Origin: Alphaproteobacteria bacterium
Lineage (GTDB): Bacteria > Pseudomonadota > Alphaproteobacteria > Micavibrionales > Micavibrionaceae
Direction of reading: 5' to 3'
Assembly: GCA_020442475.1 (NCBI GenBank)
Contig: JAGRKA010000015.1
Span: 1 to 40,018 of the forward strand
Length of the DNA stretch: 40,018 bases
Shown here: piece by piece, positions 1 through 9,663 of the stretch
How positions within the stretch are numbered: position 1 is the first letter of the stretch
Layout of the letters: each line of letters starts with the position of its first letter
Notes under the pieces: generated by a model
Databases searched by the model: none
The model's input: only the letters and a program-made list of their open reading frames with translations
Told to the model about the DNA's origin: nothing
Program-made: the position numbers and the translations under genes

Positions 1-295
<295 letters not shown>

Positions 296-357
296 AAATT
301 CATAAGGTTATCGGATATCCAGAGAACCGGGTTCGAGCATAAACGGAAAATAGATAT

Positions 358-771
358 ATGAGCGATGATAACGGCCTGAGGAGCCAATTCGAAAAACCCT
401 CCCTTCCTTCAAATATCTATCTGGCTATTTTATATGTTCTGGACAAAAAGCCGAACCAGTCTTTGTCGGATATAAAAAATAGCCTTAACCAGAAAGGTTT
501 CGAGAGAAAAGCTGGTTTAGGGGTAACCGCAATGTGCATTCGCCATCTTACTGAAAAACAAATGGTTTTTGTTTCAGGGACAACAGAAATTGGTACGAAC
601 AGATACAGAGCTACAGACTTGGGAATAGATTGCCTTAATGAAAAGGAGGAGAATATCCTTGATACATTGCTTCCTCCGGGACAAAATGAAGGTCTTGATC
701 CCATTTTGGCTGTACCCAATTCAACAGGCCGTAATCGCCAAACTCAATCCTTTGGGCCTTCTAACTTTTAG
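358..771 (+). CDS. Small winged-helix-like hypothetical protein
   Basis: This 137-residue protein is not from a family I recognise with certainty. Residues ~18-95 read like a winged-helix fold: helix SNIYLAILYVLDK, then a helix-turn-helix-like stretch, then IRHLTEKQMVFV and a wing-like TTEIGTNRYRATDLG. This resembles small PadR/MarR-type DNA-binding proteins. The last ~40 residues are Pro/Asn/Gln-rich and probably disordered. It starts at ATG 358 with only a weak purine-rich site upstream. The gene looks AT-richer than pheS and sits where pheT would be expected, which suggests a later insertion. A DNA-binding role is inference. Confidence 0.6.
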   Translation: MSDDNGLRSQFEKPSLPSNIYLAILYVLDKKPNQSLSDIKNSLNQKGFERKAGLGVTAMCIRHLTEKQMVFVSGTTEIGTNRYRATDLGIDCLNEKEENILDTLLPPGQNEGLDPILAVPNSTGRNRQTQSFGPSNF

Positions 772-938
772 GCTCCGGGGATTTGCCCCTATTTTCGTAG
801 TATGGCTGAAATATCCGAATCCATCCACACAAGCATAATATCTGTAAAAACCCGTGGATAGTCTTGCCCCGGTTATTCACAGGGGAGACTGCGCTTCTTA
901 CAATCGTATGGAGCAGTAATATAAAAACGTGATTTTTC

Positions 939-3575
939 ATGCGGTTGCGCATTTTTTGTCTGATAGTTTGCGCCTTGTTTGCAACAATGGCCGGGTCCGC
1001 CCTCGCACAACCCGCATCCGTTGTCTATCCGCCCTGGATGAAAGGGGAGGAGGCTCTTGCAAACCGGTTTGCGGATCCCTCTGAAACGCAAGGCCATGAA
1101 GGTACCGGAAGCACTAGCAATACGCGAATAGCGGCTAGAACCGCGCAAAGCGGAGCGTCTGGTGCGCCGGGCCGCTCTCAGCGCATGTATACAGACTCTC
1201 ATGCATCCAGTTCACCGCGGGCGCAATATGGCACCCTCCCCAAAGGCTCAGTACCGGGGGTTACGGCGCCCTCTGCCCTCGAACGCATGTATGCGCAGCG
1301 AATCACCGATGAGCCGATGCAGTTCGGTTATGATTTATTCGGCGTGCCTGCGCCTGAAACGCAAAGCCTGCTGGATAATCTCTCGGAAACACCCTCTGGT
1401 GCGGTGCAGGATGATTTCATCCTGCATGAAGGGGATGAAATTGAAGTCCTTTTCACCGGCCAGCGGACCGATCGTGGCCTGTATAAGATCAACACGCAAG
1501 GGCTGGTCCTGATTCAGGATTTTCCTCCTATTCCGGCGGCCGGACGTTCAATCGGCCAGCTCCGCGTTTCCATTGAGGCGGCGGCCAAACATCTTTACAA
1601 CACGGAAGCCTACGTATCTCTGTCTTCCGTACGGCAAATCGGCGTACTGGTCGTAGGGCACGTCAAACGGCCGGGACGGCAAAATTTGACGGTCTTCCAT
1701 ACGGCGCTGGATGCGCTGATGAAAGCGGGCGGTGTCCAAAAAACAGGCTCTCTACGCCAGATCAAGCTGGTGCGCGGCGGGCGCAGCACGATAATTGACC
1801 TGTACGCCTTGCTGTTGCATGGCGGGTCGTCGCCGGATTTGCGCCTGCGTGACGGAGACCGGATTATCGTGCCCTCAATCGGCCCGACTGTTGCCGTAAC
1901 GGGGGAAGTCAAACGCCCCGGTATTTTCGAAATTTTACCCGCTATGCAGGGTATGCGCCACACACCGGATACACGCAGCGAAAAGCTGACTTTGAACGAT
2001 ATGCTGGAGTTGGGCGGCGGAGTCATGGCGCCGGGTGAGAATCGCTTTATTCGGCTGGATGTCGATACGCTGGGACGTGAGCAGGCCAGCGAAGTCAACG
2101 CGCCCTTTGAGCCGCTCTTTGGTGATGGCTCCATTCTGGCGGTGGCCCGGGGTGCAGAAAAGCGAACCGGAACGGTCGAGCTGCAAGGCCATACCCGCAG
2201 ACCCGGCCTGCACGCTTTGAACGAAAATCCAACACTATCCGCCCTATTACCGAACGCGGAAAGCCTCGGTCCCGATATCTATCCTCTGATCGGCGTGATC
2301 GAACGGCAGGACCCTGAACAACTGACCCAAATCCTGCTACCCTTCCCGCTTCGGCTTGTGCTTAGCGGTGATTTCGACCGCAAGCTGGAAGACGGAGATG
2401 TCGTTCATCTTTTTTCTACCGTACAAATTCGCCGTCTGGCGGAAGAGAGAATTCCCGAAGCCGGGACTGAGGACAATGATGTCGGCTCCCGCAATGGGCC
2501 GGATCGCGGCCCGGATTTCATCGACGATCCGGATATCGCCTCCTTTCTGACCGAACGCTCAAGCTTTGTACGCGGCGCCGTCCGCCGCCCGGGGGCCTAT
2601 CCGGTCGCGGAAGGTACGACACTGGAGACGCTTCTTTCTGTCGCGGGCGGCCTGACCCTTGAGGCCAGTACGCACGGCATAGAGATCACCTCGGCCTTAC
2701 AAGGTGAGGGGCACCAGAAAAACGGGCGCTCCGGTACGCGCCGCCTGACGCTTGATTTGCGGGAGAGCAGCCCAAAAGATATCGCAATCGGTCCCGGCGA
2801 TTCTGTGCGGGTAGGCCGTAAATTCCGCAAAGTCGAAAATAAGAGCGTCCTGATCATGGGTGAGGTCCGCAATCCGGGCCGTTACGGACTGATGCCGGGC
2901 GACAAAATGTCCGATTTGCTGGAGCGGGCTGGTGGCCTGACAGAGCAAGCCTACCCATATGGCGCCATTTTTAGCCGTGAATCGGAGCGCCGGGCTGAAG
3001 AATCCCGCTTCCAAGCACAGGCGCGGGATATGGAACGCTCCATCGCTGCCGCGCTTGACAGCGATGAAGATAAACTCGATGCAGGAAAAATTGCCCAAGC
3101 CCGCGCACTGGCTTCCGAATTGCGGGAGGCTGAAGCGGTAGGGCGGATCACTGTCGAAGCCGATCCGGGCGTCCTTACCACCAAGCCGGAGCTGGATATT
3201 CTTCTGGAAACCGGCGACCGTGTCTTTATTCCCAAGCGCTCCTTAAATGTGCGGGTTCACGGCGAGGTACTCTCCCCGGCCAGTTTGCAATTCCGCGAAG
3301 GCAAAACACCGCTGGATTATATCGAGCAGGCGGGGGGCTTTACTTTTCATGCAGACAAGGATCGCACCTTCGTTCTGTTCCCAGACGGCAGCGCGCAGCC
3401 CTTGCAGGTCAGCCCGTGGAATCACAGAGCCAGCTTTATCCCACCCGGCGCGACCATTATCGTCCCGCGCGATCCCAAACCATTCGACTTCATCGAAAGC
3501 GCAAAAGATGTCAGCCAGATTCTTAGCAATCTGGCGATCACAGCGATCTTTATCGACGATGTTCGCGACGATTAA
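939..3575 (+). CDS. Polysaccharide export protein with about six SLBB units
   Basis: This 878-residue exported protein has a signal peptide at residues 1-24 (MRLRIFCLIVCALF...ALAQ). A Pro/Ser/Thr-rich linker follows, then a Wza-type polysaccharide export domain from about residue 160 (FILHEGDEIEVLF). At least six SLBB/beta-grasp units can be recognised by a G-x-V-x-x-P-G strand: near 236 (GHVKRPG), 318 (GEVKRPG), 411 (GHTRRPG), 541 (GAVRRPG), 636 (GEVRNPG) and 769 (GEVLSPA). A charged helical insert lies at ~680-745. Family knowledge: such proteins form outer-membrane or periplasmic conduits for capsule or exopolysaccharide. It is far longer than Wza (~380 residues), and no capsule genes flank it, so the exported polymer is unknown. 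Confidence 0.88.
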   Translation: MRLRIFCLIVCALFATMAGSALAQPASVVYPPWMKGEEALANRFADPSETQGHEGTGSTSNTRIAARTAQSGASGAPGRSQRMYTDSHASSSPRAQYGTLPKGSVPGVTAPSALERMYAQRITDEPMQFGYDLFGVPAPETQSLLDNLSETPSGAVQDDFILHEGDEIEVLFTGQRTDRGLYKINTQGLVLIQDFPPIPAAGRSIGQLRVSIEAAAKHLYNTEAYVSLSSVRQIGVLVVGHVKRPGRQNLTVFHTALDALMKAGGVQKTGSLRQIKLVRGGRSTIIDLYALLLHGGSSPDLRLRDGDRIIVPSIGPTVAVTGEVKRPGIFEILPAMQGMRHTPDTRSEKLTLNDMLELGGGVMAPGENRFIRLDVDTLGREQASEVNAPFEPLFGDGSILAVARGAEKRTGTVELQGHTRRPGLHALNENPTLSALLPNAESLGPDIYPLIGVIERQDPEQLTQILLPFPLRLVLSGDFDRKLEDGDVVHLFSTVQIRRLAEERIPEAGTEDNDVGSRNGPDRGPDFIDDPDIASFLTERSSFVRGAVRRPGAYPVAEGTTLETLLSVAGGLTLEASTHGIEITSALQGEGHQKNGRSGTRRLTLDLRESSPKDIAIGPGDSVRVGRKFRKVENKSVLIMGEVRNPGRYGLMPGDKMSDLLERAGGLTEQAYPYGAIFSRESERRAEESRFQAQARDMERSIAAALDSDEDKLDAGKIAQARALASELREAEAVGRITVEADPGVLTTKPELDILLETGDRVFIPKRSLNVRVHGEVLSPASLQFREGKTPLDYIEQAGGFTFHADKDRTFVLFPDGSAQPLQVSPWNHRASFIPPGATIIVPRDPKPFDFIESAKDVSQILSNLAITAIFIDDVRDD

Positions 3576-3621
3576 CGCTTTCATGATTTAATTTTGCTCT
3601 ATCTGTGATAAAACGGCACCT

Positions 3622-4065
3622 ATGTCCAAGATCAAAATTCGTCCTGTTGAGCCCGGAGATTTTCCCTCATGGCTGCCCTTGTGGGACGGCAATAATCTCG
3701 GGCGGCGGGATGAGGCCGTTACAACCGAGACTTGGTCACGGCTGACCGATCCTGATTTTCCCGTGTACGGCCTTGTGGCGGAAAACCCGGACGGCGCGTT
3801 AGCGGGGTTGGTCCATTATATCTTGCACTATACGACCGGTGCGGTTGCACCTGTTTGCTACATGCAGGATCTTTATGTCTCGCCGGATTACAGACAGCAC
3901 GGGATCGGCCGAAAGCTGGTCCGTGCGCTGGCGGACCAAGGGCAAAAAGAAAAATGGGCGCGGCTTTACTGGCTGGCCGAAGCCGATAACAAGGCCGCGC
4001 AGGCGCTCTATAAAGATTTCGGAATCAAGCTCGATTTTACGCTGCATGTTTTGCGCACGGGATAG
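3622..4065 (+). CDS. GNAT-family N-acetyltransferase
   Basis: This 147-residue single-domain protein is of usual length for a GNAT enzyme, which transfers an acetyl group from acetyl-CoA to an amine. The acetyl-CoA-binding motif A is clear: DLYVSPDYRQHGIGRKLV (Q/RxxGxG/A type) at ~88-105, followed by the YWLAEADNKAAQALYKDFG segment typical of motif B. The substrate cannot be inferred. It begins 46 bases after the SLBB gene and may share its transcript. Its end is 9 bases from the convergent end of the 636-residue gene. The ribosome site at ATG 3622 is weak. Confidence 0.88.
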   Translation: MSKIKIRPVEPGDFPSWLPLWDGNNLGRRDEAVTTETWSRLTDPDFPVYGLVAENPDGALAGLVHYILHYTTGAVAPVCYMQDLYVSPDYRQHGIGRKLVRALADQGQKEKWARLYWLAEADNKAAQALYKDFGIKLDFTLHVLRTG

Positions 4066-4074
4066 CGTATAACC

Positions 4075-5985
4075 TTATGCGCCGTTCATGGCCTGCGTCA
4101 TATTGATATTGGCTATTTTCTCTTGTACTTTCGGGCCTTGCTCGGGGCCATCGGGTTTTGGTTCGGCCTCCGGCCCTTTCGCAGCAACGGCAAAGGTACT
4201 ATCGCTGAGTTTGTTCTGCTTTGCGGCTGCAGCACCATAACCGTTGACAATATTGTCTTTCCACGCATCCGGCCTGTTGGCATCGACAAGGTTGTTTTCC
4301 TGTTCCAGCTTTGCAGCCCGTGCATGCTCGATAAAAGCTTCAATGCTGGTCGTTCGCGGGTCAAAGCCGCGCTCTTGGGCAAAGGCCTCAAAGGCCGCCC
4401 GTGTAAGCTGCCCTTCAAGCCCGTCTGCCATTCTTTCTTCACCGTTCGCAGCGGTATAGGTCATCATTTTTGCGTATTTGGGATCCACCGCCGCCAGCGC
4501 ATGCTGAGCCGCCTGAAGATTGAGATGATAGGCTTCTGAGTTATTTCCAGACCCCTCGATAGCCATACGGGCCGGGGATGTCTGGCCGGTCAGAACAGGG
4601 GTACCTGAATCCGCTTTCTGGTCGTCTGGAAGAGGCTGCATTTCAACCGGCTGCTGATCCGGCACAGCGGAAAATTGAGGCCCGCTCTCTGTTGATTGCT
4701 CCTGAGACGTTTGTTGTGTTATTTGTTCTGCTTGTGCAGCTTCCGGCTTAGACGGCGCAGCTGCCGCCATACCGCGCCTTTGCCGATGTTCTTCGACAAT
4801 CGCGGTGTGCCCTTGTTCCTCATAGGACTCCATCCAGCTTTTAAAATCGCTGTCATGAAGTAAAACCGTATCCATACCGAGCGCCTTCGGGTCGGCAACA
4901 GGCTGGATGTCGAGCTGGTGATCGGCAGTTCTGGTCGCTAAAAAATGATGATCGCCGCTGCGGAACAGCATGCTGGGATTTTTCTGATTGGCCTCAATGC
5001 CCATGGTGGTCTGCATCATCTGCTCTTCAAGCTGTGTGGGCGTATCGACCGGATATTCGGATTGCACCGCTTGGGATGTCGGCGCTGCTTCCGCACGCGG
5101 CGTGGTTTCCGGTGCAGCTCTTGCGCTGCGCTCCGGCACGTTCATCTGGACCTGAACTGTACCGGCGGGAATCGTATCGCCCTTCTGAAGTTGAGAGATT
5201 TTAAACTCCCCGCCTTCAACCTGCGCAAGCCAGGTTCGCCCATTATCCTGATTATGAAACATGACGGGCGGCATGTTACCGCGGGTTAAACTGTTTTGGC
5301 GCGCATGAGCATTCGCAAAATCTATAATCGCTTCACGCTCATCCAATGTCGGTTGCACAGGAGCGGGCGCTTGCTTGATTTCGGGATAAGGAGTCCGGAT
5401 ATAGGCGGATACGCGGTCTTGATACCCTTCCGGTCCGCTGATCGGCTTTATCTGCAAGCTTGCATCTTCATTGCGAATAACAAAAACATGTTTGCTTGAA
5501 CCGTCTTTTTGCTGGAACTCAAACAGGGTGTCCCCGACATTTTTATTCCCCTCATAATGCTTCATGATCAAAGACGTTTCCCAACCATCTAACTGCGTCG
5601 GCGACCGGCCATCAGCTTGCGGGGAAGAGGGCGGAGTCGGATCAATGGGGGCATGACGGTCGGGGAAAGTCCGTGCAACGTTGTAACCGCCCTTTTCAGT
5701 TCTGAAAGTAAATCTTCTCTGATTATCGCGGGCGGGTTGAAGCTGAAGCTCCATCTCCCCGTCTTTGAGCGTATCAACCCTGACTTTTTCGCCTGCCATA
5801 AACCTGTCCAACTGAGCTTGCGTCATGGACGCGCCGTAGCGGCTTAAATCTTTATGTAACTGCCGTTGGAGAGGGTCCTCAAAGGTTACACCCTGCTGCC
5901 TTTGTGGCTGCTGCTGGAAGTATCCCCGGGCTTCTTTACCGATATCCACTTCTTTATCAGGGGCTTGCGGTTCACGCTCGCTCAT
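4075..5985 (-). CDS. Large Gln/Pro-rich protein with degenerate beta repeats, function unknown
   Basis: I do not recognise this 636-residue protein. It has no signal peptide or membrane segment. Low-complexity Gln/Pro/Ala linkers (residues ~20-40, 280-310, 400-460) separate short modules that look like one repeated beta element. These lie at ~151-182 (LFEFQQKDGSSKHVFVIRNE), 239-266 (VMFHNQDNGRTWLAQVEGGE) and 338-363 (MLFRSGDHHFLATRTADHQL), perhaps with a weaker one at 78-106. Each is followed by an I-x-P/Q-like strand. The C-terminal ~150 residues are Ala-rich and helical. The start ATG is preceded by AAGAGGGTCTATCT, similar to two other unknown genes in the window (starts 10641 and 12228), suggesting they belong to one group. 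It is divergent from pheT. Confidence 0.8.
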   Translation of the reverse strand: MSEREPQAPDKEVDIGKEARGYFQQQPQRQQGVTFEDPLQRQLHKDLSRYGASMTQAQLDRFMAGEKVRVDTLKDGEMELQLQPARDNQRRFTFRTEKGGYNVARTFPDRHAPIDPTPPSSPQADGRSPTQLDGWETSLIMKHYEGNKNVGDTLFEFQQKDGSSKHVFVIRNEDASLQIKPISGPEGYQDRVSAYIRTPYPEIKQAPAPVQPTLDEREAIIDFANAHARQNSLTRGNMPPVMFHNQDNGRTWLAQVEGGEFKISQLQKGDTIPAGTVQVQMNVPERSARAAPETTPRAEAAPTSQAVQSEYPVDTPTQLEEQMMQTTMGIEANQKNPSMLFRSGDHHFLATRTADHQLDIQPVADPKALGMDTVLLHDSDFKSWMESYEEQGHTAIVEEHRQRRGMAAAAPSKPEAAQAEQITQQTSQEQSTESGPQFSAVPDQQPVEMQPLPDDQKADSGTPVLTGQTSPARMAIEGSGNNSEAYHLNLQAAQHALAAVDPKYAKMMTYTAANGEERMADGLEGQLTRAAFEAFAQERGFDPRTTSIEAFIEHARAAKLEQENNLVDANRPDAWKDNIVNGYGAAAAKQNKLSDSTFAVAAKGPEAEPKPDGPEQGPKVQEKIANINMTQAMNGA

Positions 5986-5999
5986 AGATAGACCCTCTT
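5986..5999 (-). promoter_or_regulatory. Ribosome site of the AGAGGGT type
   Basis: On the minus strand the 14 bases before ATG 5985 read AAGAGGGTCTATCT. This is a strong Shine-Dalgarno (AGAGGG) with a T-rich pyrimidine/purine spacer resembling the leaders at 10642-10654 and 12229-12241. It fixes the start of the 636-residue gene. Confidence 0.6.
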
Positions 6000-6133
6000 A
6001 CTCTTTGTCGCTGCGGTTTTGATTGTGGCGAAAGCACACAGCGATTCTTTCTTTTTTATATAAAGTACCCTTAATATCTTAAGATAGTGTTAAGATTTTG
6101 GTGGGCAGGCTCTTGAAGAAGACGCAAAATTAG

Positions 6134-6193
6134 ATGCCTTCCATATTGTTTTTTCTGCGTAATCCGTTAAAAATACCGCTCTTGAGCCTATAA
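6134..6193 (+). CDS. Possible leader peptide upstream of pheT
   Basis: A 19-codon open frame, MPSILFFLRNPLKIPLLSL, ends 20 bases before the pheT start. It contains tandem TTT TTT Phe codons. Family knowledge: the E. coli pheST operon is controlled by attenuation through a Phe-containing leader peptide. Here the upstream ribosome site is weak (GAAGAAG about 14 bases before the ATG), and I see no clear terminator hairpin between the frame and pheT. The frame may therefore be fortuitous. Confidence 0.25.
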   Translation: MPSILFFLRNPLKIPLLSL

Positions 6194-6213
6194 AGAGATG
6201 AAAGACCGGACCC

Positions 6214-8622
6214 ATGAAATTCACGCTGGAGTGGTTAAAAGACCATCTGGACACAGACGCCACGCCTGAGGCGATCGGCGAAAAGCTCACGGCCATAGGG
6301 CTGGAGCTGGAAGCGCTGGAGGACCGGGCAAAACTATACGCACCGTTTAAGGCCGCCTATGTCGAAAAGGCCGAGCCGCACCCGGATGCCGACCGGTTAC
6401 AAATCTGTACCGTGCAAACCGCCGATCACGGCACGATGAAGGTCGTATGCGGTGCACCGAACGCCCGTGCGGGGATGACCGGCATCTTTGCGCCGGAAGG
6501 CTCCACCATTCCGGGGACGGGAACGGTTCTGAAAAAGGGCCTGATCAGAGGCGTTGAAAGCTGCGGCATGCTGGTGTCAGAGCGGGAGATGGGCCTCTCA
6601 GACGAGCATGAGGGCATTATCGATTTGCCGCAAGGCACAAAAATCGGGACGCCGTTTGCAGAACTGTTCGGGTTGGATGAGCCGGTTTTTGAAATCGCGC
6701 TGACCCCCAACCGTGCCGATTGTGCGGGCGTATACGGAATCGCGCGCGATCTGGCTGCTGCCGGGCTGGGGACGCTGAAAACCCCGGATAGCAGCCCCGT
6801 CAAGGGTGAGGCCGGGCCTTGTCCTGTTTCCATCACCATCGAAGATAAAGAAGGCTGTCCGCTCTTTTGGGGACGGCTTATCAGGGGCGTAAAAAACGGC
6901 CCCTCTCCGGCATGGTTACAAAACCGCCTCAAAGCCATCGGCTTGCGGCCGATATCCGCACTGGTGGATATTACGAATTTGATGGCTTTTTCCTATGCGC
7001 GGCCCCTGCACGTCTATGATGCAGACTGCTTACGCGGCGGGATCACGGTCCGGGAAGCCAAAGCAGGCGAGACATTCGAGGCGCTCAACGATAAAAGCTA
7101 TGAAACGCAAGGCGGCGAAGTCGCTATTTGCGATGAAAGCGGCCTGATCGGGCTGGGTGGGATCGTTGGCGGCGTTTCGACCGGGTGCACGGAAGAAACG
7201 GTGAATGTGCTGCTCGAGGCCGCCTATTTCGATCCGATGCGGATCGCCCGCACGGGCCGAAATCTGGGGATCGACAGCGATGCGCGTTATCGCTTCGAAC
7301 GCGGCGTAGACCCGGAATTTACACGTGCCGGAGCGGAGATCGCCACGCGCCTTATTCTGGAGCTGTGCGGCGGAGAAGCAAGCGACATTGTGCAGGCCGG
7401 AGACGTGCCGTCTTGGCAGCACAATATCGAATATGATCCGGCTTACGTGAAGACGTTAATCGGATTGGACGTTCCAGCAAAAGAGCAGGCAGACATCCTT
7501 GGCGCGCTGGGCTTCGAGGTTGCGGGAAACGGACCATTTCAGGTGACACCGCCCTCATGGCGCGATGATATTGAGGGCCGCGCTGATTTGACGGAGGAAA
7601 TCATCCGTATCGTCGGGTTCGACCGTATCCCGGCTGTATCCGTACGCAGCGAAAACGCCGTACCCGCCGCGGCAGAAGCCCCCATGACCGCACGCGGACG
7701 CAAAGCCAGAGCGGCGTTGTCCGGACGTGGCTTCAATGAATGTATTACCTGGTCTTTCCTGAACCGGACACAGGCCCTTGTCTTTGGTGCGAACGATAAT
7801 GTGATTAAAGCGCTGACGCTTAAAAACCCGATTTCCTCGGAAATGGATGTAATGCGCCCGTCTCTGCTGGCCAATCTACTGGAGGCGGCAAAGCGAAACG
7901 CCGATCAGGGCTATGCGGATGTGCGGCTCTGTGAAATCGGACCAGCCTTCCGTTCACCGAAACCGGACGGGCAAGAGATCGTTGCTGCGGGGCTACGTGC
8001 CGGCCAGAATAGCCCGCGCCACTGGGGTGATCCGAATGCGGCGCGTACGCCTGACCTGTACGACGCCAAGGCCGATGCGATCGCCGTTCTGGAAGCCTGC
8101 GGTGCGCCCGGTGAAAATGCGCAAGTCACGCGCGATGCCCCCGGTTATTATCATCCGGGCCGCTCAGGTGCTCTGCGGCTGGGGCCAAATCTGCTGGCCG
8201 TTTTCGGCGAGCTGCACCCGGCTATTCTCGAAGAGGCGGGTCTAAAGGGCCGTGTATGCGGGTTCGAAGTCTTCTTACAGAACGTCCCGGCGCCACGCAA
8301 AAAAACAGGCACGGAAAAGCCGCTTTTGACGCTGGAGCCGCTTCAGCCGGTGTCCCGCGACTTTGCGTTCTTGGTGGATGCCGCTGTTCCGGCGGAAGAT
8401 ATGATCCGCGCGGCGAAATCCGCTGATAAGGCCTTGATCCAAAGCGCCTCTGTCTTCGATATCTATACCGGCAAGGGTGTCGAGCCCGGCAAAAAATCCA
8501 TCGCTCTAAATGTCGTGCTGCAACCGAAGAATGAAAGCCTGACGGATAACGATCTTGAAAGCCTGATGGATAAAATCGCCGGCGCGGTTGAGAAGAAAAC
8601 AGGCGGAATGTTGCGAGGATAG
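6214..8622 (+). CDS. pheT: Phenylalanyl-tRNA synthetase beta subunit
   Basis: This 802-residue full-length beta chain is the partner of PheS. The N-terminus MKFTLEWLKDHLDTD is canonical. Domains in order are: the EMAP-like tRNA-binding domain (~40-150, with EPHPDADRLQICTV and VCGAPNARAGM), the B3/B4 editing domain (~210-380), the B5 DNA-binding-like domain (~400-475), the catalytic-like core with RPSLLANLLEAAKRN, and a C-terminal FDX-ACB anticodon-binding domain (~710-802, SRDFAFLVD...). The 228-base region upstream, shared with a divergent gene, must hold its own promoter because pheS is 5.9 kb away. Its end is 13 bases from the convergent lytic transglycosylase gene. Confidence 0.97.
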   Translation: MKFTLEWLKDHLDTDATPEAIGEKLTAIGLELEALEDRAKLYAPFKAAYVEKAEPHPDADRLQICTVQTADHGTMKVVCGAPNARAGMTGIFAPEGSTIPGTGTVLKKGLIRGVESCGMLVSEREMGLSDEHEGIIDLPQGTKIGTPFAELFGLDEPVFEIALTPNRADCAGVYGIARDLAAAGLGTLKTPDSSPVKGEAGPCPVSITIEDKEGCPLFWGRLIRGVKNGPSPAWLQNRLKAIGLRPISALVDITNLMAFSYARPLHVYDADCLRGGITVREAKAGETFEALNDKSYETQGGEVAICDESGLIGLGGIVGGVSTGCTEETVNVLLEAAYFDPMRIARTGRNLGIDSDARYRFERGVDPEFTRAGAEIATRLILELCGGEASDIVQAGDVPSWQHNIEYDPAYVKTLIGLDVPAKEQADILGALGFEVAGNGPFQVTPPSWRDDIEGRADLTEEIIRIVGFDRIPAVSVRSENAVPAAAEAPMTARGRKARAALSGRGFNECITWSFLNRTQALVFGANDNVIKALTLKNPISSEMDVMRPSLLANLLEAAKRNADQGYADVRLCEIGPAFRSPKPDGQEIVAAGLRAGQNSPRHWGDPNAARTPDLYDAKADAIAVLEACGAPGENAQVTRDAPGYYHPGRSGALRLGPNLLAVFGELHPAILEEAGLKGRVCGFEVFLQNVPAPRKKTGTEKPLLTLEPLQPVSRDFAFLVDAAVPAEDMIRAAKSADKALIQSASVFDIYTGKGVEPGKKSIALNVVLQPKNESLTDNDLESLMDKIAGAVEKKTGGMLRG

Positions 8623-8635
8623 AGGTTGTCTTGGC

Positions 8636-9556
8636 CTATCTCTGAGCAGTTCTCGTTTGAGCGCAATTCTGTTTTTTTAAATTCGAAACGGACCGTATGT
8701 TATCCATTTCCTTGGCAACCCGACGCTCGAAGCGGCGATAGGATGCCGAAGCCGTGAGCGGCTTCTTCCCGTCATAGAAGAACGGTCTGTTCAGCTTTGC
8801 GGCTTCGCGCATATCGGCACGTCCCAACCCGGCCACCGCCAGAATGGAGCCTGTTTTCTGCAAATCGTAGAATTCCTTGGCCAGGCTTAAGCCCAGCATA
8901 TGGGCGATATAATGATCGGTTGCCGTGACGGCTTCCCCGCCCTTAAACGCCTTGATGACTTCCGTTTCCTCAAGGATCTGATACGCCTTAATCAATGCGG
9001 AAGCTTCCGGATCGTGCCGCAAAGCCAGAATTTCTGCCTTAAGATAGGTGTTGCGGCCCTTGATATAGGGAATACCTGATTTCGTGAGGCTGATCGCATG
9101 AGCGTAATGCGCATAGCCGATTTGGCTGCCGTACCGGTTGATAAGCGTAAGCCATGTGGGTTCAATATATTGGAAGACGCCGCGTGCGGAGCTCTCCTGT
9201 GCCACAGTCGCGCGGCCTAGATCGCTCTCCATAATAGCTTTGAGCAAGAGCAGCTCAAAATCCACGCCGCTTTTGACACTCGCACGGTAAAGCGCGCGAA
9301 TGACCGCCGGGTCCTGCCCTCTGGCCTCCAGATGCCGGGTAAAGCTGCGGGCAAGCTCCAGCCTGCGCTGGTCGGGATCGGAGAGCAGAATCGAAGCGCG
9401 GCTTTGCTCGGCCATGCGGCAGGCGGAAAGCTCTTGCACATATGTTCCCGCATCGCCGCCCCCGCCGGGAAGCCCGGCATATGCCTGTTGTATATTTGGA
9501 TAAAAGAAAAACCCGGAAAGCAAGGCTGCGAAGAGCCCGAAGGATTTAAATATCAT
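8636..9556 (-). CDS. Secreted lytic transglycosylase (SLT domain)
   Basis: This 306-residue protein has a signal peptide (residues 1-27, cut after AYA). The lysozyme-like SLT fold follows at ~88-200: ALYRASVKSGVDFELLLLKA, the likely catalytic Glu110 in AIMESDLG, then ARGVFQYIEPTWLTLI. These enzymes cleave the MurNAc-GlcNAc bond of peptidoglycan in the periplasm with formation of 1,6-anhydro ends. The C-terminal ~100 residues are helical and carry no known substrate-binding domain. It lies upstream of no obvious partner but is followed on the same strand, toward higher coordinates, by another glycan-hydrolase-like gene with its own ribosome site. Confidence 0.88.
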   Translation of the reverse strand: MIFKSFGLFAALLSGFFFYPNIQQAYAGLPGGGGDAGTYVQELSACRMAEQSRASILLSDPDQRRLELARSFTRHLEARGQDPAVIRALYRASVKSGVDFELLLLKAIMESDLGRATVAQESSARGVFQYIEPTWLTLINRYGSQIGYAHYAHAISLTKSGIPYIKGRNTYLKAEILALRHDPEASALIKAYQILEETEVIKAFKGGEAVTATDHYIAHMLGLSLAKEFYDLQKTGSILAVAGLGRADMREAAKLNRPFFYDGKKPLTASASYRRFERRVAKEMDNIRSVSNLKKQNCAQTRTAQR

Positions 9557-9663
9557 GCGCGAATACCCACCTGAACCCGTGAATGGAATACCTCTTGTAA
9601 ACGAGGCTTATTCTCCATTCTGCGCAGCCGGGGGTAAAGAAACGGATAATTTTATATGGTAAT

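Noticed and set aside
777..794. GGGG-ATTTG-CCCC hairpin followed by TATTTT after the winged-helix-like gene
   Set aside because: The stem is just 4 bp. It might be a weak terminator but cannot be distinguished from chance.
4123..4539. A 138-codon plus-strand frame inside the 636-residue gene
   Set aside because: It is the shadow of the minus-strand gene, Cys/Arg-rich without domain signs or a ribosome site.
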